Positions 58,201 to 64,000 of a stretch of 64,000 nucleotides of DNA are shown here, one piece after another. Source of the stretch: Pedobacter sp. (GTDB taxonomy: Bacteria > Bacteroidota > Bacteroidia > Sphingobacteriales > Sphingobacteriaceae); the NCBI GenBank assembly GCA_008015505.1, contig SSFR01000004.1:141194-205193 (forward strand). The letters run 5' to 3'. Position numbers and translations under genes: made by a program. The number at the start of each line of letters is the position of its first letter. The stretch's first letter is position 1. The notes under the pieces were generated by a model, which made no database searches, had not been told where the DNA came from, and saw nothing but the letters and a program-made list of their open reading frames with translations.

Positions 58201-58288
58201 GGGCGTGTCCCTTCCGGCCGGGCTGTCCGCTATTAGTCCTCGCTCGGCTACGCCTCACTGTGGGCTAACCGCTACCATCCCTCACGCA
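58201..58288 (+). repeat. GC-rich intergenic repeat, copy 2
   Basis: This 88-base block runs from GGGCGTGTCCCTTCCGG to CCATCCCTCACGCA and matches the block at 26304-26382 in the same orientation, with an extra CGGCTACGCCTCA-like insertion in the middle. It lies between the amidase gene and the DnaA-box cluster. Confidence 0.75.
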
Positions 58289-58325
58289 AACCAAGAAATT
58301 TGAATTTTACCTTTGAACAAGTTCT

Positions 58326-58423
58326 TTATTCACATCTCTAAAAGTTATCTACACACTGATTTTAATGCTTTTGACGGGGTTTTTGAGTTAAAAAGCCGCT
58401 TATCAACAGAAAGATGTGAATAA
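58326..58423. other. Cluster of DnaA-box-like sites, candidate replication origin
   Basis: Four 9-mers close to the DnaA box TTATNCACA lie within 98 bases: TTATTCACA at 58326-58334 (exact), TTATCTACA at 58345-58353 (one mismatch), TTATCAACA at 58400-58408 (one mismatch), and TTATTCACA on the minus strand at 58415-58423 (exact). The last two face each other across six bases. AT-rich DNA follows (58424-58520), which could be an unwinding region. dnaB starts 105 bases on. The plus strand is C- and A-rich in the plus-strand gene to the left (54470-57196) and G- and T-rich in those to the right (dnaB, GT39), the change expected at an origin. No dnaA gene is in the window. Confidence 0.5.
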
Positions 58424-58527
58424 ACGCTATTGATAATGAATTGACTATCAGAAGTTCTATTTTGACACTTATTGGGGTGTGAGGAACTAAAAAAAATACG
58501 GCTTTTTTTTTGTATATTTTTGCTGGC

Positions 58528-60090
58528 ATGAACATGGACGACAACCAAAATTTGAGCCAAAAAACCATCACCAAGATGGAAAAAAGAGGTAGATCAACAA
58601 GCAAAATGATCAGTGGTTTGGGCAAATTACCACCTCAAGCCACAGACTTGGAAGAGGCCGTTCTGGGAGCGCTGATGCTAGAAAAAGACGCACTTTCTGC
58701 TGTGATCGATATTCTCAAGCCCGAAGTTTTTTATGTAGATGCGCATCAGAAAATATTTCGAGCGATTCAAGTTTTATTTCAAAAGTCTTCCCCTGTAGAT
58801 ATTTTGACCGTTATTGCCCAGCTGCGCCAACAGGGCGACTTAGAGCTGATTGGAGGAGCCTATTATATCACTGAGCTAACCAATCGGGTGGCTTCAGCAG
58901 CAAATATTGAATATCATGCTCGGATTATCTCACAAAAATTCATCCAACGTGAGTTAATTCGTATCTCCACTGAGATTAGCAATAGTGCTTATGAAGACAC
59001 TACGGATGTCTTTGACTTATTGGACCATGCGGAGAAAAACTTATTTGATATTGCTCAGAACAATTTGCGCCGCGATTCTCGAAAGATGAATGATATTATT
59101 CGTGAATCTTTGGATACACTAGAAAAGATGAGAGACCGTGCCGATGGCCTAACAGGTGTAGCCTCCGGATTTACTGCACTCGACCGGATGACATCAGGAT
59201 GGCAACCTTCGGACTTAGTTATTGTTGCTGCTCGACCGGCTATGGGTAAGACTGCTTTTGTACTTAGCTGTGCACGTAATGCTGCTGTAGAATTTAATAA
59301 ACCTGTTGTTGTTTTTTCACTCGAAATGTCCTCGATACAATTGGTCAATCGTCTGATATCTGGTGAAACTGAGATTGAACAGGAAAAAATACGTAAAGGA
59401 CATTTGGCTGAATGGGAGTGGACCAAATTGCATTCCAAAATTGGCAAATTATCAGAAGCTCCTTTGTTCATCGATGATACGCCAGCACTAAATATTTTTG
59501 AGTTTCGTGCTAAATGCCGTCGTCTCAAGGCGCAATATGATATTCAAATGATCATTATTGACTATTTACAACTCATGCATGGCAAGGGTGATGGGAAAAA
59601 CACAAATCGAGAGCAAGAAATTGGCAGTATCTCACGCGCACTTAAATCGGTGGCTAAAGAGCTCAATGTTCCAGTTATTGCACTATCGCAGTTAAGTCGT
59701 GCAGTTGAAAATCGCCCTGGAGCGAGCAAACGGCCGATGTTATCCGATTTACGTGAATCTGGCTCTATTGAGCAGGATGCCGACATGGTATTGTTTCTCT
59801 ATCGGCCTGAATATTATGGGTTAACAGAAGATGAAGAAGGGCGATCAACAGCAGGTATTGGAGAAGTAATTGTAGCCAAACATAGAAATGGTGAAACAGG
59901 CACCGTACCACTTCAATTTGTTGGCAAATTTGTTAAGTTCCAAGACTTAGACGAAAGTGCAATAAATACTTCATCTAATGGCAACTCGAATGCTTTTTCG
60001 GGTATTACACCTTCTCAAGAAGGGCGAGCAAGCAACGTAATCCGCCTGGAATCGCGAATGGATAATCTTGATGAAGAAACCCCATTTTAA
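58528..60090 (+). CDS. dnaB: Replicative DNA helicase DnaB
   Basis: This protein of about 520 residues is the hexameric helicase that unwinds DNA ahead of the fork. The N-terminal domain contains PPQATDLEEAVLGALMLEKD; the RecA-like motor carries the Walker A motif AARPAMGKTAF, FSLEMSS, IIIDYLQLM (Walker B region), and SQLSRAVENRP...LSDLRESGSIEQDADMV near the end. No intein interrupts it. ATG 58528 is preferred over an upstream TTG in the open frame; a -7-like TATTTTTG at 58515-58522 lies very close, so the leader may be short. It sits beside the candidate origin. Confidence 0.95.
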   Translation: MNMDDNQNLSQKTITKMEKRGRSTSKMISGLGKLPPQATDLEEAVLGALMLEKDALSAVIDILKPEVFYVDAHQKIFRAIQVLFQKSSPVDILTVIAQLRQQGDLELIGGAYYITELTNRVASAANIEYHARIISQKFIQRELIRISTEISNSAYEDTTDVFDLLDHAEKNLFDIAQNNLRRDSRKMNDIIRESLDTLEKMRDRADGLTGVASGFTALDRMTSGWQPSDLVIVAARPAMGKTAFVLSCARNAAVEFNKPVVVFSLEMSSIQLVNRLISGETEIEQEKIRKGHLAEWEWTKLHSKIGKLSEAPLFIDDTPALNIFEFRAKCRRLKAQYDIQMIIIDYLQLMHGKGDGKNTNREQEIGSISRALKSVAKELNVPVIALSQLSRAVENRPGASKRPMLSDLRESGSIEQDADMVLFLYRPEYYGLTEDEEGRSTAGIGEVIVAKHRNGETGTVPLQFVGKFVKFQDLDESAINTSSNGNSNAFSGITPSQEGRASNVIRLESRMDNLDEETPF

Positions 60091-60116
60091 ACTTTAAAAC
60101 AGGCTCTAAAATGGGG
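60080..60116. other. Hairpin over the dnaB stop, with a possible element end in its loop
   Basis: CCCCATTTTA (60080-60089) and TAAAATGGGG (60107-60116) form a perfect 10-bp stem that includes part of the dnaB stop codon. Part of its loop, AAACTTTAAAACAGGCTC, resembles the right end of the palindromic elements (AAACTTTAAACAAGCTC). It may be the dnaB terminator, though no T-tract follows on plus. Confidence 0.4.
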
Positions 60117-60152
60117 GGGCATTAGGCTCTAACCCAATATCAATTATTAAGC

Positions 60153-60758
60153 TCATTTACTAGCAATCAAATGAATATTTAGTTCAAATACATTATCAAT
60201 AGCTTTATCTCCAAGACTGGCAAAAAAACTTTTTGATCCATATCGAATATCATATTTCGTCCGATCTACTTTGATATGATCGGCTATAGCTGTTAGCTCA
60301 TTATTTTGTTTGATAATTTTCGCCGGAAAAGTTAAAGGATGAGTAATTCCTTTAATGGTTAAATCACCATTTACTTGAATGCGATTTGCGCTTATTGTAG
60401 TAATTTTCTTAATGTTAAACTTAGCTACTGGGTTTTTCCCAACGGCAAAAAAATCATCTGACTTTAAATGGTCAATCAACTTTTTATTCCATTCTCCTTC
60501 CAAATCTGTGCAGGACATCGAAGCCATATCAATGGTAAAAGAGCCATCTTTAATGGAATTTTCACGAATAATAAGTTGACCCGATGCCAGATTAATTCCT
60601 CCACGATGTTCACCACCCACTTTTTTAGCTAACCATTGTACAGATGAACGTTTAGTGTCGATGACAAAAGTTTCATCATTGGTCGACTTAGTGAAAGAAG
60701 ATAATAAGAAAATCATACCTATTAGGAAGATCAAGAAAGAAAAACGTTGTTTATTCAT
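60153..60758 (-). CDS. YceI-family periplasmic protein
   Basis: This protein of about 201 residues starts at ATG 60758 (MNKQRFSFLIFLIG), giving a signal peptide; the open frame runs 13 codons further up. The YceI domain is shown by FVIDTKRSSVQWLAKKVGGEHRGGINLASGQL, IDMASMSCTDLEGEWNKKLIDHLKSDDFF, and NGDLTIKGITHPLTFPAKI. The family forms a lipocalin-like barrel that binds isoprenoid-type lipids in studied members. The ligand here is unknown. It is a single leftward gene between dnaB and the GT39 gene. Confidence 0.9.
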   Translation of the reverse strand: MNKQRFSFLIFLIGMIFLLSSFTKSTNDETFVIDTKRSSVQWLAKKVGGEHRGGINLASGQLIIRENSIKDGSFTIDMASMSCTDLEGEWNKKLIDHLKSDDFFAVGKNPVAKFNIKKITTISANRIQVNGDLTIKGITHPLTFPAKIIKQNNELTAIADHIKVDRTKYDIRYGSKSFFASLGDKAIDNVFELNIHLIASK

Positions 60759-60864
60759 GGCTATTTGATTATTTATAAAATCAAAACTAGCAAACATTTA
60801 GCATTTTTGACCTGCATTTACCATATCTTATTATTTAAAAAATTTACCATTATTCCCAAGCTTC

Positions 60865-62421
60865 ATGAGTAATTACAAAAAGTATGTGCTGCTTCTCATT
60901 GGAATTTCTTTTTTAATCAAACTAATTATAGCACAGCTGATTGGGCTTGGGAATGATGAGGTATATTATTGGACCTATGCCTTGCACTTGGACTGGAACT
61001 ATTTCGATCATCCACCTTTTGTGGCTTGGTTAATTCGTGCAACGACGCTTAACCTATCATTACACCAGGAACTATTCGTACGTTTTGGTGCTTTACTGTC
61101 TTCAGGGTTGAGTACCTGGCTTATATTTCAAATAGTAAGTATCATCAAGGATGAAAGAACAGGATGGTATGCTGCATTATTATTTACGACGAGTATTTAC
61201 AGTTCTATTATTGCGGGTCTGTTTATACTACCAGATAGTCCTCAAGCTTTGTTCTGGTTTTGGGGCATACTGCTGTTGGTTAAATTGGTTCAAAATGACA
61301 GTAAAGATGACCCCTCATCTTCGATAAAATGGTGGTTGTGGTTTGGATTAACTTCGGGGCTTTGTATTCTATGTAAGATTCACGGTGCTTTTTTATGGTT
61401 GGGGGTAGGTTTTTATACGGTTTTATTTGCGCATTCTTGGTTGAGAAATCCCTGGATGTATCTAGGGGGGGTAGTTACTTTGGTGCTTGCTTCTCCTATT
61501 ATTATCTGGAATTTCCAACACGATTTTATAACCTATACCTTTCATAGTAGTCGGGTAGTACTTCATGATCATTCTCTCAATTTTTTGAGTTTTTTCAGGG
61601 AAATTTTCGGGCAAATCTTTTACAACAATCCAATCAACTTTTTTTTAATATGGATTGGAGTTTGGTATGTAATAAAGAATAGATATAGTGCTCAGCAATC
61701 TTATATTCGTCTTTTGCTATGTTGTTTTTTGCCTTTGATTTTTACGCTATTGTTTTTAGCGCTCTTCAGAGATACACTTCCGCACTGGTCGGGGCCGGCA
61801 TATAGTGGACTACTTATTTTGGCAGCACTTCGGCTTTCGGCTATCAATCAGGATAGTCCACGATTAGCCCCCCAAGTTTTAAGATATAGTTTTGCACTTA
61901 TTATTGTGGTGCTGATTGCAGGTGTTGCTGTGGTTAATTTTTATCCAGGAACCCTATCCTCCGACAAGGTCCATATTGGAAATGGAGATCCTACTTTAGA
62001 CATGTATGGTTGGGATCAATTTGGCTCGCAGATGGACTCGCTCTATCGTGCCGACAAGGATTCAGGTAAAATGCCTCTTAATTCAAGACTGATTATCTCC
62101 AAATGGTTCCCTGCAGCACATTTAGACTATTATGTGAGCTCTAAAACACATCTGAGTACTTATGCTTTAGGCAACCCTTTTGATTTACATCAGTATTTAT
62201 TAACCAATCACTTTAAACAGCCCTTACGTCAAGGAGACTGCGCCTATTTTATTCAACCTTCCAATGCTTATCAGGATGGATTTCCTGATTTTTTTAGAAC
62301 CTATTTTGATGAGGTGAATGAACAACCTATTCTGTTGAAACAATATCGAGGGGGTAAAGTATGTAGGGAATTTGCTGTCTTCGTGCTGAAGAGCTTCAAA
62401 GCCTCTCCCAGTCAGCGCTGA
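60865..62421 (+). CDS. GT39/ArnT-like polyprenyl-sugar-dependent glycosyltransferase
   Basis: This 518-residue membrane protein has about ten hydrophobic segments. After the first segment comes GLGNDEVYYWTYALHLDWNYFDHPPFVAWLIR (residues 28-59), with the acidic DE pair and the YFDHPP motif of the PMT/ArnT superfamily (GT-C fold). These enzymes transfer sugars from polyprenyl phosphate to lipids or proteins outside the membrane. A C-terminal soluble part carries GDPTLDMYGWDQFG. The acceptor is unknown. The plus strand is strongly G- and T-rich here. Its stop and that of the convergent neighbour share one 10-base palindrome (62412-62421). Confidence 0.85.
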   Translation: MSNYKKYVLLLIGISFLIKLIIAQLIGLGNDEVYYWTYALHLDWNYFDHPPFVAWLIRATTLNLSLHQELFVRFGALLSSGLSTWLIFQIVSIIKDERTGWYAALLFTTSIYSSIIAGLFILPDSPQALFWFWGILLLVKLVQNDSKDDPSSSIKWWLWFGLTSGLCILCKIHGAFLWLGVGFYTVLFAHSWLRNPWMYLGGVVTLVLASPIIIWNFQHDFITYTFHSSRVVLHDHSLNFLSFFREIFGQIFYNNPINFFLIWIGVWYVIKNRYSAQQSYIRLLLCCFLPLIFTLLFLALFRDTLPHWSGPAYSGLLILAALRLSAINQDSPRLAPQVLRYSFALIIVVLIAGVAVVNFYPGTLSSDKVHIGNGDPTLDMYGWDQFGSQMDSLYRADKDSGKMPLNSRLIISKWFPAAHLDYYVSSKTHLSTYALGNPFDLHQYLLTNHFKQPLRQGDCAYFIQPSNAYQDGFPDFFRTYFDEVNEQPILLKQYRGGKVCREFAVFVLKSFKASPSQR

Positions 62422-63125
62422 AATTGGCTTGTTTTCTTCTCGGGTTTGAGCCATATGCCCTTAGCCACATCCAAATAAATACTTTCAAAATATTCCCTTT
62501 TATTGGTGAACCGCTTTCCACGGGCTACTGTATCCTCATGGGTTTGTTTATTAAAGTCGCCCCAGTTTACTCCTTCAAAGTGATGCGTAAAAAATGCTTC
62601 GTTGATTTGCCAGATTCCAGCTTTATTCTTTTTTATATAGCCTCGAAGCATTTCCTCCATTGCTAGTTCATGTAACTTTTCAAAGTTTACAGGAATACGT
62701 ATATCCGATTGATAATTTTCCCGAAGAATAGCCATTGCCCCCCCTCCCCTGAAAAAATACCATTGCCCTTTGATTTTGGCTCCGTAGAAATAGTGTACAT
62801 CATCCATTTCGCAAGTAAGCCTATCACATTGAACCAAAATTGCCGTAACCATTCGATCCTTTTCAGTGTTGAAACACAAAACACTATCCAAGCGATAGTT
62901 GAAAGACCATACTGATCGATAACGTGACAGTTGTGCTAAACACCAAGTATTCAAGCTATCTAATGTTTGCTGATAAATGCTATCATATTCCTGTTTTCCA
63001 ATTATACTTCTGGATAGCTCTAAAATCTTTTGATTTCGCTCTTTGCTTTCTTTCTCTCGCTGATTACAGGCAACAAAAAGGACAAATAATATCAGAGAAA
63101 CATATTTAGTTACGTGGTTTAACAT
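62412..63125 (-). CDS. Lipoprotein of unknown function, paralogue A (possible immunity protein)
   Basis: This protein of about 237 residues has a lipobox LFVAC (Cys20) when started at ATG 63125; the open frame runs further upstream to 63239, but that would bury the signal peptide. The mature part contains DSLNTWCLAQ, YRLDSVLCFNTEKDRMV, DVHYFYGAKIKGQWYFFRGGG and EKLHELAMEEMLRGYIKK. It is very similar to the partial protein at 63434-64000. I recognise no named domain; similar lipoproteins in Bacteroidota occur beside effector genes, which suggests immunity proteins, but this is inference. The start overlaps the upstream ORF by 20 bases. Confidence 0.6.
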   Translation of the reverse strand: MLNHVTKYVSLILFVLFVACNQREKESKERNQKILELSRSIIGKQEYDSIYQQTLDSLNTWCLAQLSRYRSVWSFNYRLDSVLCFNTEKDRMVTAILVQCDRLTCEMDDVHYFYGAKIKGQWYFFRGGGAMAILRENYQSDIRIPVNFEKLHELAMEEMLRGYIKKNKAGIWQINEAFFTHHFEGVNWGDFNKQTHEDTVARGKRFTNKREYFESIYLDVAKGIWLKPEKKTSQFQR

Positions 63126-63483
63126 ATCCAATAGCATCTTTTTCTTTCTTAAATATCCATTTATAATTTCCAATCGCATGGCTCTGTAAAAAGCCTTTCG
63201 ACTCTCCTTTAGGAATAAAAGCTCGGCCTTTCTTTTCAAGAATTGGGTTTCTGATCTTATCTAAGCCTCTCACCGCACATTGCGGCGCTACCCCATCCTG
63301 CTGATGAATCGGATCCGCATTCGGTTCGCCTAGGTTACTCCCGTACTGCCATACTTCCTCGAAAGCATCTAGGTCAATTTCCCCACTACAGGCATTCTCC
63401 GGAGCAATAACATAAAACCGACCAAAGGGCACTTTAATCCTGTGGTTTATTTGCCTTCTTTTCTTCCTTAATCCACTTATCAT
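63106..63483 (-). CDS. Unknown ORF between two lipoprotein paralogues (possible toxin C-terminal fragment)
   Basis: This frame of up to 125 residues has its first ATG inside the upstream lipoprotein gene. A GTG at 63432-63430, just past that gene's stop, gives a start VPFGRFYVIAPENACSGEID and about 108 residues. There is no signal peptide. Later features are GSNLGEPNADPIHQQDG, a Cys in APQCAVRGL and a basic end IGNYKWIFKKEKDAIGYVKPRN. I recognise no family. The position between two near-identical lipoproteins, the overlaps and the lack of its own leader fit an orphan toxin C-terminal piece, but this is unproven. Confidence 0.4.
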   Translation of the reverse strand: MISGLRKKRRQINHRIKVPFGRFYVIAPENACSGEIDLDAFEEVWQYGSNLGEPNADPIHQQDGVAPQCAVRGLDKIRNPILEKKGRAFIPKGESKGFLQSHAIGNYKWIFKKEKDAIGYVKPRN

Positions 63484-64000
63484 TCAGCCCCCTGAGGTAA
63501 ATACTCTCGTAGTATTCTTTTTTATTGGTGAAACGCCTTCCATAGGCTGCCGTATCCTTATGCGACTGCTTATTAAAATCTCCCCAGCCAACGCCTTCAA
63601 AATGATGTGTAAAAAAGGCTTCGTTGATTTGCCAAACTCCGTCTTTGTTTTTTTTCAGATAACCTCTAAACATATTGTTCATGGCCAATTCATGGAGTTT
63701 TTGAAAACTTAGGGGAATATGTATGTCCGACTGATAATTTTCTCTGGGAATAGCCATTGTCCCTCCTCCAAAGAAAAAATACCATTGACCTTTGATTTTA
63801 GCTCCGTAGAAATAATGCACATTATCCATTTGGCAAGTAGACAAGTCACATTGAACTAAAATAGCCGTAACCATTCGATCTTTTTCGGAGTTAAAGCACA
63901 AAACACTGTCCAAACGGTACGTATAATACCACACAGACTCATAAGCAGGTAATTTTGCCAAACACCAGGTATTCAAACTATCCGAAACCTGCTTATAAAC
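63434..64000 (-). CDS. Lipoprotein-like protein, paralogue B, partial (N-terminus beyond window)
   Basis: The frame is open to the window edge and reads VYKQVSDSLNTWCLAK at its visible start, then about 180 more residues that align without gaps to paralogue A (LCFNSEKDRMVTAILVQCD, DNVHYFYGAKIKGQWYFFFG, QINEAFFTHHFEG). By eye roughly three quarters of positions are identical. In paralogue A the matching region follows a lipoprotein signal peptide, so this gene probably also encodes a lipoprotein whose start lies outside the window. Function unknown; see paralogue A. Confidence 0.65.
   Translation of the reverse strand, partial: VYKQVSDSLNTWCLAKLPAYESVWYYTYRLDSVLCFNSEKDRMVTAILVQCDLSTCQMDNVHYFYGAKIKGQWYFFFGGGTMAIPRENYQSDIHIPLSFQKLHELAMNNMFRGYLKKNKDGVWQINEAFFTHHFEGVGWGDFNKQSHKDTAAYGRRFTNKKEYYESIYLRGLNDKWIKEEKKANKPQD

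Noticed and set aside
59055-59528. 157-codon minus-strand ORF inside dnaB
   Set aside because: It mirrors the conserved helicase motor; such long shadows are common opposite conserved genes.

Overview
The window looks like chromosomal DNA of a Bacteroidota member, most likely of the Sphingobacteriales type. The evidence is a SusC/SusD pair, two large secreted proteins with type IX secretion (gliding-motility-type) C-terminal domains, a DUF2723/TMEM260-like membrane protein, Bacteroidota-style promoters (TAnnTTTG -7 elements) and a double-glycine leader peptide of the Bacteroidota kind. Most of the sequence is core housekeeping DNA. There is no intact transposase, prophage or CRISPR array.

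Layout. 0-6.7 kb: leftward block tRNA-Gln, prs, rplY, then a terminator, a porin, mgtA, pth and a partial ArsC-like gene. 6.9-17.6 kb: DUF2723 protein (+), a decayed transposase fragment, the leftward group CPBP protease-DUF2007-cdsA, then rightward dusB-apaG-yjbR-like and fumC-kup. 17.6-27.5 kb: mostly leftward, with an outer membrane protein, sucB, sucA, surE, lpxB and rlmN, plus one rightward lipoprotein. 27.5-36 kb: palindromic repeats, an orphan GG-leader peptide, tRNA-Ala and two tandem paralogous type IX cargo proteins of about 1200 residues. 36-45.2 kb: argH, lspA, a DksA-like protein and ileS leftward; a GNAT gene, argG and argC rightward with overlapping ends. 45.4-48 kb: Nif3-like protein, C4 zinc-ribbon protein and a small membrane protein. 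48-58 kb: susD/susC leftward, then murF, an outer membrane barrel protein and an amidase rightward. 58-64 kb: a candidate replication origin, dnaB, YceI, a GT39-type transferase, and a leftward array of two near-identical lipoproteins with an unknown ORF wedged between them.

Most notable points. (1) A cluster of DnaA-box-like 9-mers at 58326-58423, just upstream of dnaB, lies where the plus strand turns from C/A-rich to G/T-rich; this is a candidate oriC. (2) A family of about 160-217 bp palindromic, non-coding elements (four copies plus at least three end fragments) has paired terminal inverted repeats and a central hairpin. They sit almost flush against genes, and one makes up nearly the whole predicted sucA leader. 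(3) A second, GC-rich repeat family is present in two copies. (4) The lipoprotein/ORF/lipoprotein array at the right edge resembles a toxin-immunity cassette, but no function can be assigned from sequence alone.
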